NCBI GenBank assembly: GCA_015183035.1
Contig: JACZZP010000009.1
Coordinates: 992,001 to 1,056,000 of the forward strand
Length of the DNA: 64,000 nucleotides
Reading direction: 5' to 3'
From: Meloidogyne chitwoodi
Lineage: Eukaryota; Nematoda; Chromadorea; Rhabditida; Meloidogynidae
The notes below the pieces were generated by a model. It made no database searches, was not told the DNA's origin, and saw only the letters and a program-made list of their open reading frames with translations. Both the position numbers and the translations under genes were made by a program. This document shows, piece after piece, positions 23,639 through 37,521 of this stretch. Each line of letters begins with the position of its first letter. The first letter of the stretch is position 1.

Positions 23639-24380
23639 ATAATACTAATCATATTTTTAAATAAATAAATTATTAATAAATATTTAAAAGAACTCTGTTC
23701 CTTCCACTTTTTTATAAGAAAATTATTTTAAACTTCTTTTATATATTGGACAAAAAGGTTGCTCTAATTAATTGTTGTGGAATCACATTTTTATTTTTTT
23801 GTTCTTTTTTTATAAAAGAATTTGACACAAAAATGGAATATTTACAGAAATGTAAAAAATTGTATATTTTTTGAATAAATTATTTTTTTTTATAATTGTA
23901 AAAAGGAAATAAATAAAAAGATGGAAATAATAATTAATTAATTAAAAAATAATAATACAAAACAGGAAATTTATTTTAAATAAAAATATTAAAAAAAATA
24001 AATAAATTATTTTAAAAATATAAATTAATTATATTTTTGTAAAAAAATTAAAATTTTTTGTTCCTTATTTTATTATTATTCTCTATATTATAACATTTTT
24101 TTCTCAGACTGTGCCAGCCAGCTAACTTTGTCTTTTCCTATAATATATATTTTTTTTCTTTTTTGGCATTTTCTTCTCTAAAAAAATATATTCTCGAATA
24201 TATATATATTGAATATATTTATTTCTTTTTTTTCAAACATTTATAAAAAATATTATTATTTATTTTATTTTTATATTTAATTGAGTTAAACAAAATAAAT
24301 ATAATATTTTATTTTTATTATTTTTTAATAGAAAAAATAAACATATTTTTAATTTAAATAAATATTTATTTAATATCAAA

Positions 24381-27300
24381 ATGTGCCAAAATATTATTAA
24401 AATGTAAGTACTAAATTTATTTTAATTTAAAAAATAATTATAAATAATTTTTAGTCAATTTATTCCGTCAAAATTATTTATTTTCTTCATTTATTTATTA
24501 TTTCTGATTTTTCTGCCTTTAATTTGTTTATCAGAAGAAATAATAAAACATTGTAATTCTGATGATTTAATATTTAAATATACAGATTGTGATCAAAATG
24601 GTTTATTTATTTTTTTAATTTAATTTAAATTAATTAATTATTTAAAGGTAAACGTTGGTTATTTGCTGTTCCTCGTTCACATGACTTTCTTTGTTCTTCA
24701 GAATCTGTACCAGCACCTTTACATGGATTAAATTGCAGTTTAATTAAATATTAATAATTTTAATTTTTTAATAATAAAAAAGGTGTTACTTGTCCATCTG
24801 GTCATTTTTTAGAAATGAATTCACAAAAATGTAAATTATGTAAACCAGGTATTAATTAATTAATTAATTTAAAAATTTATAAATTAAAAAAAAAATATAG
24901 GAACATTTAGTTTGGGAGATCGTGTTCGTTATGAAGAATTTGAATCAACAAAATTACCTGAAGGATTTTCTATAGAAAATTCTCCAGATGAATCTTTTGG
25001 AGGTATTACTTCAAATAATAAAATAAAATGTTCTGGTGGTGGTGGATGGAATGTAGAAGGAAATCAATTACGTTATAGTTGGACACATTGTGTTTCTACT
25101 TTAAGTATTTCTCTTCATTTAACAAGACCAGGATTTGCCGAATTTCAATACCAAATTTCTAGAGAAAGTAGAGGACTTATTCAATTACTTCAAGTTAAAA
25201 ATGCACAATGCCAAAATTACGGGTAAATTTAAATAAATATTTATTTAACATTTTTATAAATTAAAGTAATTCAAGACCATTAATTTCAAAACAAAATATT
25301 CATCAAAAGAAAGAAAATCATGAAGAAACAAATCAAGAAGGAGCAGATATTCGTATACAAAAATTATCTCTTCGAAAAGGACAAAATTTGGTAAAAATTA
25401 AAAAAAAAACCATTTTTAATATTTTTATATTTAAAATTTTCTATTACATATATTAATTGGAATTTATTAATATTCTTCTTTCTAATTACTAATTTTTTAG
25501 CATTACATGTGCAGTTTTTTCCCTAAAATTTACAATTATAGATAACCTGGACTTTGGCAGTAAATCCAGTGCTGAGTTCCAGGTTTTTTTTACAAAAAAT
25601 TTGATTAAAAAATTTTCAATAAAAAGGATGGAAATGATAAGAATTATTCGACTTGATATTTCTGGATTAGCTTTTGCACCTGAATGTTCTGCTTGCCCAG
25701 AAGGGACCTTTTCTTCATTATTTGGTGCTCAACATTGTGAGCCTTGTGGTGAGAATGAATTTGCCCAAAAAGGGGCAACAAAATGTCAGCAATGTCTTCC
25801 AAATATGTGGGCAGGTATTAATATATTTTTTAAATTATTAATTTTATTATTATTTAATCTTTTAATAACTAAATATGTATAATATCTTTTAATTAATAAA
25901 TTCTACCTTTATAAAAAAATGTTATAAACTTTACTTTCTATTATTTAGAACCTCGATCAGGGTTTTGTCAAAAACGTCCAATTTGTTCTTCTCTTGATTT
26001 TTATCCTGCTCGTCCATCAATTTGTAATGAAAATAAAGAAAGTTTTAAAATATTTTGGAGAAAAATTAATCCACAAATTTGTATTGATAATGAAATTGTT
26101 AATTCTTTAAAAAATGAAAATATTAAAGAAAAATGTATTCCATGTGGACTTGGAATGAAAAGAAATAATGATGGTTATTGTGAACTTTGCCCTAAAGGAC
26201 AAATTTCTTCTGAAGGAAAATGTAAAAAAAAATATATTAATATTTACAAAAAAGATTATTTAATTTTAGTTTGTGTTCCTTGTCCTTCTGGATCAATTCC
26301 AGGCTATGGAGTGTTTATAACAAATTGGGATTCTCTTCCACCTGGAATTGAATTAAAAAAAGAATGTGAATTTCTTTCAGCTGGTAATTAAATATTAAAA
26401 AAAATATATATATTCTTTAAAAAAAGAAGTGCCAGGTGTATGTCCAGTTAGTCCATCATGGATTTCTTATGGAAATAGAATTGAAAGTGCCATAACTCGA
26501 ATGAGGGGTATTGCACTGGAATTAAATAGTTTAATTAATTAAATAATATTCTAATTTATTTATTTTTAGTTAAATTAAAAAATGAATTTTCATCACATTT
26601 ACATACTGGTAAAATAACTGCAGAAAATCCTTTAGGCAAAATTTCTTTAGATTTTTCTCTTCAATGTCGAGGATCTTGTCAATTTTACATTGTTAAAGTA
26701 TTATTAAAATTAAATTGAAAATAATTTTTATTATTTTTCTAGAAAATGGAAAATCAACAAAAAAATTTTCTAGAACAAGAAGAAAATCTTCAATTATTAA
26801 AAATGTTTAGTGGAGGTCATTCCCGTCAATTAATTTCTTTTCCTGTATTAGATCCTCATCCATTTAGAATTTTAATTGCTTTTACACGTACAAATGCTAT
26901 TTATGGAAATGATGAATTAAATGATAAAGCAATTATTTATTCAATAAATATTACAAATAATGGAAATTTATCTAGTAGTTATTGTATTCAATGTCCTATA
27001 TTTGAAAAGTAAAATAAAATTAATTTATTTTATTTTTTTCTTTTTTCAGTGAAAAATGTCAGCCTTGTCCTTCTGGAGAATATTTTAATAAAAAAGTTTT
27101 TATTATTTTTTATTTATATTTTAATAAATAATTTATAGAAATGTAAACGTTGTCCTTCTGGAACTATTCTTAATCAAACTGAAGCTATTAATTTACTTTT
27201 AAATAAAAAAGAAAATAATTTAGTTAATTTTTCTTTGCCTTGTTCTCCTTGTCCAAAACATTTTCAAAATTCTAATGATGGATTTTCTTGTGAATTTTCT

Positions 27301-28851
27301 GGTAAATTTGATTTAGAAGATGAAGAAAATAATAAAAGAATATATTTTGATATAAGTTCTTTAAAAGGCATTTCTCTTTCGGCAAAAGTTTTTTTTAAAA
27401 AAATATTTTTTAATGTTAATTTTTCAGGGTATTAGAATATTTACTCGTGATGGACAATCATTTACTCATATTTTTAATTTTTCTTTATTTCCTAATCATC
27501 CAATTAATTGTCACGATTCACTTCCAATTTCTATTAAAAAACGTCAGTCTAATAATGAAGATGAAATATTAGAAGAAGAAGAAGAAAAAGAAGATTTTAA
27601 TGCATTATTTTGTCGTTCTTCTGTTGTTCCACTTTTTGGTCATGAAACAAATAATACAGAAGAATTATATATTTCTTCTACTATGTAAGTATTTATTTAA
27701 TTTATAAAATATTTTTAAAAAGAATTTCAAATAAATTGGTTATGATTACTAAACAAAGAGAATATGGATATTTTCGACTTTCTGATGAGCAATTAGAATA
27801 TGGTAATATATTAATCCTTCTTTTTTAAATACATTTTAAATACTTGAATTATTTTTATATTTTCAATTAATAATTTTTCGTTAAAATTTTTTTATTTATT
27901 TCTATAGTATTGTTTTCCTTCATTCAATTCCTTAAAAAAGTTTTTTTCTTTAAGAAAATTCTCAACCAAATACAAAAAATAATCGTCCATTAGATATACA
28001 TTTCTTTTTTGAATCATCAAATATTTTACTTGAATGTCCAAATGGTACTATGGCTGCGGTAACTATTCGTTGTGATCCAAGCATTATTACTAAACCATTG
28101 GTTTATTTATTTTTTAAATTTATTTCTTTATTATTTAGGTTAGACTTTCTCGTCATTGTCCTGATGGAACTTGTGATGGGTGTCTTTATCATTCTATTGT
28201 TGAAAGTGCTTTAGCATGCCCAATTTGTACATCACAAGATTTTAAAACTATTCGTGGTGAATGTATGTTTTTTTTAATTTTAAATATTTTAAAATTAAAA
28301 AGGTATTAATAATCTTCAAAAAATTCATACAATTCCTTCAAAACATTGTATTATTTCTGGAGCCCAAAATCAAGAAAGAGAAGAATCTTGTAAAACAATT
28401 CTTTCATCAAATATTCAATTAATATTGGCATTAACAATAATTATTATATTAATATTATTATTAATTATTTTTGCAATATATCGACGTAACAAAACGTAAA
28501 AAAATTTTAATTAAAAAAAATATATTTAATAATATAATATTTTTAAAGATTAGAATATCGATATATGCGTTTAATTGAAGGAAAAGAAATGGATAATTCT
28601 AGAAGTTGTGCTTTAAATAATAGTGATCAAGAAGAGTCTGAAGAAGATGAACAAGTAAAAATATATAATTTAATTAATTAAAAAATTATTTTTATTTTTT
28701 TTAAAAGGAAACTGTTAATTCTTCAAGAACAAGAGTATTTTTTAGTAATAAAAAATCAAAAAATAAAATAACAACTGAAGGAAAATATAACAAAAAATAT
28801 GGAAAATTAGATGAAAGAACAGAATTTATTGTAGAAGAAGATTCTGATTAA
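24381..28851 (+). CDS. ELAPOR1/2-like (KIAA1324 family) single-pass membrane protein
   Basis: Type I membrane protein of the endosome/lysosome-associated ELAPOR family, related to the mannose-6-phosphate receptor lumenal fold. The N-terminal signal region is FIFFIYLLFLIFLPLICLSE. Cys-rich TNFR/EGF-like modules follow: VTCPSGHFLEMNSQKCKLCK, CSACPEGTFSSLFGAQHCEP, CPSGTILNQT and CDGCLYHSIVES. Between them is the family's beta-rich part (GGWNVEGNQLRYSWTHCVST, NPVLSSR, IIRIIRLDISGLAFAPECSA). A single transmembrane helix comes near the end (LILALTIIIILILLLIIFAI), then a cytosolic tail with acidic clusters (QEESEEDEQ, VEEDSD). About twenty exons. Human members bear similar Cys modules and one TM helix near the C-terminus. 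Paralogue assignment between ELAPOR1 and 2 is not possible from this. Confidence 0.85.
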
Positions 28852-29287
28852 AATATTTTAAATTTAATTATTTTGGAAAACAGCTTTATTATCCCAAAAA
28901 ACATAATCTCTTAATATTTTTAGCATATCGTTATAAGGGTGCGAATTTTATTTTGAATTCTTTGTTGATCTCACTTCTCTCCTATTATTTTTATATAATT
29001 ATATATATTTTTAGTTTACTTACTATATGTAGCATTATTTAAAAAAATAAAATTATTAGCGCGCAAACTTATTTCGAAATTATATTCTGACCATTTTGTT
29101 CCATGGCCTTTCAACCATTTCCCATGGAAACTTTAATTTTAAACATTTTGGCTTTTTTCCTTATTTATCTTCGGTAAGGTCAGTTGATCATGGCTTGTTG
29201 AACGTGAGATAGTTTCTTAATTTTCTTTTTTTAATTCTTACTTTAATTCATTTTTAAAGCTTACATTTAAATTGAGACGTGACGAAC
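28852..29287 (+). other. Spacer between ELAPOR and XAB2
   Basis: About 430 bp without a gene. The first half is AT-rich. The second half (29040-29287) is less so and ends in the 5' leader of XAB2, and probably holds its promoter. Confidence 0.4.
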
Positions 29288-32200
29288 ATGGGACTCGTTT
29301 TTGTTAGTTTTACAGTTTTTCACATTTTTAAAAAATTTAAATATTTTATTGTTTTTTAAGGAAAGTGAGGATATTGCTTATGAAGAGGATATAATCAGAA
29401 ATCCTGGATTACTTCGGCCGTGGGAACGTTATATTGACCATAAAATAAAAACAAAAGCTGATCCAAAACAAGTTCGACTTATTTTTGAGAGAGCTTTGAA
29501 AATATTTAATCGTAGTTATAAACTTTGGTATAATTACTTAAAATACAGAAGAAGAACAATTGCCCATAAACCTCCAACTGATATTGCATATGCACATCTA
29601 ACTGATGCTTATGAAAGATGTTTAGTATTTCTTAATAAGGTTATTTTTATTTTATTTTTTAATTTTGGGCAATCTTGGACAATCTGGGCGCCACCTCAAA
29701 TAATCGCAGCGGCAAAGTAAAAAAGTGTTTTTAGGGGTTATCGAGGGCGCTGATTACGAATCTGATATTAGTTTTTTCTTATCACTAATTTTAAAAATCA
29801 CAGATTTTATCAAGATTTTCGCTTACATGATGGTCATAATGGAGGTACAAACCGTAAAATGTTACATTGTTGTAAAAATTTAATAGCAGATTCGTTTGTA
29901 TAATTTGGAAAAATATCCATGATAAAATCTGTGATTTTTAATATTAGTGATAAAATGATAAGGATTAGTGATAAGCTCATATTCGTAATCAGCGCCCTCG
30001 ATAACCCCTAAAAACACGTTTTTACTATGTTCCTGCAATTATTTGGGGTGGCGCCCAGATTGTCTAAGATCACCTGATTTTGTTATAGATGCCTAGAATT
30101 TGGCATGATTATTGCAATTTAATGGTTCGTCGTGGTTTGATAACAGATACTCGTCGTGTATTTGATCGTGCTCTCCGAGCTCTACCAATTACTCAACATA
30201 TTCGCATTTGGCCACTTTATATAAATTTTGTTGTAAAACATAATATCCCAGAAACAGCAATTAGAGTCTACAGACGTCATTTAAAAGTTTATCCATTTGC
30301 TAGAGAAGATTATATTGAATATTTAAAACAAATTGATAAACTCGATGAAGCTGCACAACAAATTTCTATTCTTGTTAACGAGGATCGGCCAGTCAGTGAA
30401 AAAGGAAAATCTGGGCATCAGGTCATTTTTTCTTTATTATTTCTTTAACACAAAATTTTTTTAAAGCTTTGGACGGAGCTATGCGATCTAATTTCAAAAA
30501 ATCCTAACAAAGTTTATTCTCTTCAAGTTGAACCAATAATTCGTCAGGGAATTTCTCGATATACTGATCAAGTTGGAATGCTTTGGCTACACCTTGCTGA
30601 ATATTATATTCGTGCTTCGAATTTTGAAAAGGTTATTATTTTTTTGAAAATTTCCTATTTAATGCATTTAAAGGCCCGTGATATTTTCGAAGAAGCAATT
30701 AGTGTGGTAAAAACTGTTAGAGATTTTACACAGATTTTTGATGCTTATAGCAAATTTATGGAACGAATTACTTCTTTAAAAATGAAAGAACTCGAGCAAT
30801 GTTCATCTACTTATTCATCAAAAATTGAACTAGAACTAGAGTTATTAATGACTCGTTTTGAGCATTTAATGAACAGAAGGCCTCTTTTGCTAAATAGTGT
30901 CCTTCTTCGCCAAAATCCTCATAACGTACACGAATGGCTAAATCGTGTTCGAATATACGAAGGAGATCTGGAGAGCGTAATGATATTTTAATTTTTAATA
31001 TTTTTTATATTTTAAAATTTAGCAAATTTCTACATTTGAAGAAGCAGTTAAAGCAGTTGATCCAAAACATCAGATTGGAAAATTGAGCCAACTTTGGATT
31101 TCTTATGCAAAATTATTCGAGAAATATAAAAAGTACGATGAATCAAGAAAAATTTACGAGAAGGCTGTTCGAACTAATTTTGCCCGTGTTGATGAACTTT
31201 CCCAAGTTTGGTGTGATTATGTTGAATTTGAACTTTTACATAGGTAAATTTTTCGTATTTTTTGTTTTAAGTTTTTTAGAGATTACTCAGCGGCTGTTTC
31301 TATTTTAAAACGTGCTACTGCCGTGCCTGCTCGCCGTGGTGACTATTTTGACGAAAATAGTAATATCCAAATGCGTGCTAGTAGATCTCTTAAACTTTGG
31401 TCTTTATATGCGGATATTGAAGAATCGATTGGAACTCTACAAAGTTGTGCAGAAATATACGATAAAATGATGGAACTTCGAATTGGTTTTTTTATTTTGA
31501 CTAATTTATATTTTTTTCTTTTACAGCCACACCTCAAATAGTTATTAATTATGCTTTATTTCTTGAACAAAATAATTATTTTGAGGAGTCCTTCCGAGTA
31601 AGAATAAATTTATTTTTTAATTACATATTTTTTCCTTACAGGCTTTTGAAAAAGGAATAGGAATCTTTCATTGGCCCTTAGTTTTTGACATTTGGAATGT
31701 TTATTTGACCAAATTTATTAATCGATATGTAATTTTTTTTAATTTTTACTTTTTTTTGTTTGTAGGGTGGGAAGAAATTGGAACGTGTAAGAGATTTATT
31801 TGAGCAATGCTTAGAAAAATGCCCTCCAAAATATGCTAGAGGTTTAATTAAATTTTTTAAAATTTAATTAATAAATATTTTTAGATATTTTTTTACTTTA
31901 TGCCCAATATGAGGAAGAACATGGATTAGCAAGGCGTGCAATGGAAATATACAATAAAGCTACAGATTCTGTTGATCGTGAGGAGAAACATTTGGTTTTA
32001 TTTTTTATATTAATGATAAATATTAAATGAATATAAATAATTCTTATGATTTTAATTACTAAATTTATTAAAATATATTTAAGATATACAATGTTTATAT
32101 CAAAAAAGCTATGGAGTTCTATGGAATTACTAAAACTAGACCAATATTTGAGTCGGCAATTGAAAGACTTCCTGAAAATCGTTCAAGGTAAAATTATAAT

Positions 32201-32885
32201 ATATAATTTTAAAATAAATTATTTTACTATTAAGGGAAATTAGTTTGCGATATGCACAAGTTGAGAGAAATTTGGGTGAAATAGATCGTGCACGGGCTAT
32301 TTATGCACATTGTGCTGAAATATGCGATCCTAGGGTAATTTTATTTTTAAAATTATTATTTTTTAATTTTTTAAGGTTCATTCCAATTTCTGGGAGACTT
32401 GGAAAGAATTTGAAGTTAAACATGGAAATGAGGACACAATTCGAGAAATGTTACGAATGAAACGTTCTGTTCAAGCGACTTTCAACACAAGTGTTAATTA
32501 TATGAGTGGTTAGTTTTAATTAATTTTTTAATATTAAAAATACTTTTTAGCTCAAATGCTTGCTTCCCTTGGTGGTAAAGCAGAAATGGCTGGTGAATTG
32601 AGTGCTGCTGATTCGATGGCACAGTTGGAAGCAAGGGCTGCTCAGATTGCCCAAGAGGAGGCTGCAATTGCATCGAGGAAATTAAATGCTCCTTCGGAAG
32701 GTAATTTTTTAAATACAAATGCATTTATTTATTTTTAAATATTTTTAGATGGAAGAATATCATTTATTCGTGGAGAAATTAAAACAAATAAGGAAAAGAC
32801 TGCAGAAAATCCAGAAGAAATTGATATTGGAGATATTGAAGAAAATACAATGGAAACAGAAGCGAATGGTAAAGATGATGTCTAA
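29288..32885 (+). CDS. XAB2: Pre-mRNA-splicing factor SYF1 / XAB2
   Basis: HAT-repeat scaffold of the spliceosomal NineTeen complex, also tied to transcription-coupled repair. About 16 exons. Exon 1 is only 15 bp (29288-29302, MGLVF) and joins an exon giving [15 protein letters not shown], matching the human DLVFEEEDLPYEEEI start. Repeats follow with strong identity to human XAB2: [116 protein letters not shown] and [20 protein letters not shown]. The C-terminal [16 protein letters not shown] also matches the family. Catalysis is not expected. The second intron (29641-30088) hosts a long-TIR transposable element. Stop TAA at 32883-32885. Confidence 0.93.
29668..30075. mobile_element. Long-TIR nonautonomous element in an XAB2 intron
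   Basis: The left arm (about 29668-29812) and right arm (about 29920-30075) form an imperfect inverted repeat of nearly 150 bp. Both contain gacaatctgggcgccacc, tgtttttaggggttatcgag, gcgctgattacgaat and aaaatcacagattttatca. Candidate flanking direct repeats are attttg or the 8 bp taattttg/tgattttg with one mismatch, so the exact ends are uncertain. No transposase frame is present. It fills most of the XAB2 intron without touching exons: the acceptor tgttatag stands just after the right end. Confidence 0.8.
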
Positions 32886-33177
32886 ATTACTAATGGGCAT
32901 AAAAATGTTTTATTATTATTTTTTCGTTATTTTTATATTAAAAATCAATTTTCTATTTTTATTTAAAGTTTAGTGAGGGAACTGAAAGGTAGGACATTCC
33001 CTGCCGAGACAATTTATTTGCTTTTTTTTATTCAAAAGGAATGGGTAACAATAGTTAAAAATTGAAGGAGAAATTTCTACAAAAAGGAACTACTACTCAA
33101 AATTTCTTTTCATTCTCTCATTTTTTTAAAAACGTTTGCTCACTTTGTTTTTAGAAATTAGCTTTTTGAAATCATAA

Positions 33178-35673
33178 ATGACCGAAATGATCCATTCTGT
33201 TCAGGTTTGGCAAATTTATTGTATTTTAATTACATTTAACTTGTGTTATTTACTAATTTCAATTAATTATTAAGTTCTAACTTATAAAATTAATTATATA
33301 TATATTTTCCATTAATTAGATTTTTTAGTCTATTTTGTTAGAATTATTGTTGACAATGGCTAGACCTTCACTTACAACTAATTTTGTTAGCCCTTATCAG
33401 TCAGAGATTGCAGCAAAATGTGAACATGGACTTGAAAGTTCAGAAAAGGCTCAAGACTTAGCTCGTATTTTAATGGATAACTATTCAAGGTAAAAAGTAC
33501 AAATTTTATTTAATTTTATAGTTGAGAATATTTTTTGACAAAACTCAATTTTTCCGAAAATTTAAAAGAAAACATGTCTAAAAATTGCAAATTAAATTTA
33601 AAGAAATAAAAAAATAAATTTGTTATAAAAATTGTTTAACGAAAATAAAATAATAAAAAAATAAATTTTAATTTAAATAAAGAAGTGCTTTACCTGAGCC
33701 AGCCCCTGTCAATGTTCATGTTGAAGTCTTTAAAAAAAATAATTTTATATTAAAATTTTTAACAGATAACAATACAAGATATTTCTGATATATCAGCAAT
33801 AAGTGGGACATTTGTTATAGATTTTTGGATTTCTGCAATTTGGTCAAAAATAATATTTGAGAAAAATTAATTTAAATATTTAGGCAAGATATTCGACTTG
33901 AATTCTCACATATTGACCCATGTCGTAGAAATTTATCACTCGATCATGATATGGAACCGAGATTATGGTCACCAAATGTTTGTATTGTTAATAGCAAAAA
34001 AACTAAAGTTCATGATTCTCCTAAGCCAAATATTTTATTAATGGTTTGTCTAAAAAAAATAAAAAATATAAAAAATATTTACAGATTTTTCCTAATGGCA
34101 CAACATGGCTAAACTATCGTATAAGGTCAGAATCACCTTGCATTATGGAATTGAGAAAATTTCCTTTAGATTCAATTCGTTGTGATTTAATTTTTGAAAG
34201 GTAAATAATTTTATTAAATTTTATTTATTTTTTTTTAATTTTTAGTTATTCATATAATATAGCAGAAGTAACATTAGATTGGCTTGAATGGTTACCTGTT
34301 TCTATTATTAAAGTAAAAAAAATATTTATTTTTTTAAATTCAATTTTCTAATTTACTTTTTATAAAATTTAAGGATGATTTAAATTTGCCAGATTTTAAG
34401 CTTACTAATATTACTTACGGAAAAACAATTGAGGTCTTTTAAATTATTTTAATAATTTTATAATTTTTTCTTTAAATTTTTATAATTATACTGCTGGTCT
34501 ATGGCATCGACTTTATGTTAGTATTTATTTTGACCGTCTTTTTGGTTTTTATGTTCTTCAGGTAAAACCGAAAATAATTAAAATATTAAATATTTATTAT
34601 AGATGTATTTACCAACATATGTTTCCGTTTTTATAAGGTTTTTATTTTTAAATAAAATTTAAAAATAATTTTCAATAGTTGGATTGCTTTTTGGATGGAT
34701 ACAAGGGCACTTCCTGCAAGAATAACACTTTCTGTCAGGTGGGGATATCATCTAAAGCCAATTATTATTTTCTTACTAAAAATAGTTCTTTAATGGCATT
34801 GACCTTTCAATTTGGGACAATTGTGCGAACTTTGCCCAAGGCAAATTTTATATCAAAATTATTTTAATTTTTAATTTTAGGCAAGTTATGTAAAGGCAAT
34901 TGACCTTTGGGTTTGTTACCTATTTTTTTTTAATTTTTAAAATAATTTTATTTTTTTAAAGATGTTTAGCTGTGTTGGTTTCATATTTGTTAGTTATTAT
35001 TTTTTGTTATTTACTAAAAAATTTAATTAAAAAATAAGGCTGCACTTGTTGAATTAGCCATAGTTGCTTATAATGACAAAATTGTAGATCAAAATCAAAG
35101 AAGAAGAAAAGCTTCTGCTGTTGGTAATTTGCTTACACGAGCAAGTATAACAACTGCTGGATTACCTGATATGAAACAAAGAAAATCTTCCCGGTAGAAA
35201 AAATAAATAATTTTAATAAATAATTTTTAGAGGAGATATATTTCTTGATTATAATTCAAAAGAATTACTTTCTGCTACTACAATGAATAATAATAATAAT
35301 TATAAACAAAAATTTAATAGACATAGTTTATGTCCAACAATACAACAAAATAATACTATTAGGGAAAATTGTGGTAATGAAGATAATCAAATACAAAAAA
35401 GATATTCTCAACAAACAATTAAAAAATCTCCACCTTCTGAGTTAGGAAGTGCTATTGACCGATTTTCTTCTATAGCATTTCCAATGGTTTGTTCATTTAA
35501 AAACGAAAAAAAAATTAATAATAAATTTAGGCATTCGCAGTATTTAATGCTGTTTATTGGACGTAAAAAATTTAAATAATAATTAAATTAAAATGTTTAA
35601 ATTTTTTAGTTATTATCTTTCATCATATTCCTCTACAAAATCGCTTATCAACCGCTCTCTTGATATTATATAA
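33178..35673 (+). CDS. Cys-loop ligand-gated anion channel (nematode LGC family)
   Basis: Pentameric ligand-gated channel subunit. Exon 1 (33178-33204) joins 33346 in frame to give a hydrophobic stretch [12 protein letters not shown], possibly a signal sequence. The extracellular domain carries [21 protein letters not shown] and the Cys-loop [15 protein letters not shown] followed by FESYSYN. TM1 is [22 protein letters not shown]2 carries the PAR motif ([18 protein letters not shown]), which marks anion-selective channels. TM3 is [20 protein letters not shown]. The long intracellular loop is rich in Asn and Lys, and TM4 is [19 protein letters not shown] near the C-terminus, with TAA at 35671-35673. 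The ligand (GABA, glutamate, amine or other) is not evident. It lies 292 bp after XAB2 on the same strand. Confidence 0.85.
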
Positions 35674-36006
35674 TTCTTTTTTATTAAAATATTAGTTTAT
35701 ATGTATGTCGTTTTTAATAAAATTATTTTTAGTAAAGTTATTTTGTTAATAATAATTAAAAAAAAACATGGACTGATGAAATAAGAGATCTAAAGTATTT
35801 CTTGTATGTCTGCTGCCATGGTAACTAGATTTTTTAAATGCACTGACCATTTTGTCCTATTACTTTTTGACATTTGTCTTCTGGGCAACATGTCAACTTT
35901 TCTTTTAAATATTTTGTCTTCCTTTTTTAATAAAATAATATTTTTTTGCTAAATAATAAATATAGTTTTTATTGCAGACAATTAAAAAATAAAATTTTAA
36001 TTAAAT
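35674..36006 (+). other. Spacer between LGC channel and STOML2
   Basis: 333 bp, AT-rich, with one less AT-rich patch near 35770-35900. No coding frame, inverted repeat or RNA gene seen. Probably the channel 3' end plus the STOML2 promoter. Confidence 0.4.
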
Positions 36007-37521
36007 ATGATTTCATTAAAGCCACGAACAGTAATTTCTGGATTGGCTATTTTGCCTTCTGCTACAAGGTGTTATTTTAATATTTTTGCAAAATTAATAT
36101 TTTTAGTCTTTATTTGACTCCTCCATCACTATGCTATAATTCTCGTCACCTTGCATCCAATACTGTTTTGAATTTTGTTCCACAGCAAGAAGCTTGGGTT
36201 ATTGAAAGAATGGGTCGTTATTTGAAAACGCTTAAACCAGTAATTTTTTTAATAATTTATTTTTTTTTTTAATAAATTTAAAAGGGTTTTAATTTTCTCT
36301 GGCCAATTATTGATAGCGTTAAATATGTCCAACCATTGAAAGAAATTGCTATGGAAATTCCTGAACAGAGTGCTATTACTTTAGATAATGTTCAACTTAC
36401 ACTTGATGGAGTTCTTTATGTTAGAATTGTTGACCCATACAAAGTTTGTTTTTAATTTTTATTTTTTTTTATTTTAATTTAAGGCTTCCTATGGAGTAGA
36501 AGATCCAGAATTTGCTGTGAAACAATTAGCACAGACGACAATGAGATCTGAAGTTGGAAAAATTATTTTGGACACTGTATTTAAAGAACGTGAAGTACTA
36601 AATATTGCAATCGTCGGTAACATTCTAAATATGTATTTTTAAATTTGTTTCTTTAATTAGAAGCAATAAACAAAGCTGCAGAACCTTGGGGACTTGTATG
36701 CTTACGTTATGAAATTCGTGATATGCAGATGCCTCATAAAATCCAGGAGGCTATGCAAGTAATTTAATTTTAAAATTTGATCTAATCTTTTAAAAGATGC
36801 AAGTAGAAGCTGAACGAAAAAAACGTGCCGCAATTCTTGAATCAGAAGGGCAAAGGGATGCAGCCATTAACATTGCGGAAGGTGACAAGCGATCATGCAT
36901 TTTAGGTATAAATTAGTTGCATTAATCCAAAACTATTAATTTTATATAAATTTTTAATTTGTGTTGAAAAACTTCATTTTATAATTTTACAAAGGCATTT
37001 TTGTCAGAAATTATTTAATTGATCAGATATGATTATTAACTTTATTTTTAGCTTCTGAAGCCAAAATGCAAGAACAAATCAACGCTGCTACAGGAACTGC
37101 GAAGTCTATTCTTTTAGAGGCTGAAGCTCGTCAAAAAGCGCTTAATCACATTGCCAAGGCTCTTACTGAGGTTTTTTTTAATAAATTATAAATTTTTTTT
37201 AATAAAAAAAAGACTTCAATATTTGAAAATCTAAAATAAATATAATGTATTACCAAATTTTTAATTTAAAGGATAAGGGGACTGATGCTGCAAATTTATT
37301 AGTAGCCGAAAAATCAGTAAATGCTTTTGAGAAATTGGCAAAACAAAATAATACATTAATTATGCCTTCTGATTTAAGTCCAATAAATTCATTGGTTATT
37401 CAGGTTTAAATATTAAAATAAAATATAATAATTTTATTTAATAAAGGCAATGTCTGTTTATAAACAACTTTCTGCTACTCCCCAAACTGCTCCACAAAAA
37501 TTTGAGGAGAAAAAGAAATAG
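36007..37521 (+). CDS. STOML2: Stomatin-like protein 2, mitochondrial
   Basis: SPFH/prohibitin-domain scaffold of the mitochondrial inner membrane that binds cardiolipin and organises membrane proteases. Start [14 protein letters not shown] gives a basic, hydroxylated N-terminus typical of import. The SPFH domain follows: [20 protein letters not shown], then [60 protein letters not shown] and [21 protein letters not shown] coiled coil ([20 protein letters not shown]) and the C-terminal segment [20 protein letters not shown] complete the family pattern. About eight exons, stop TAG at 37519-37521. Length is close to human STOML2. Confidence 0.92.
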
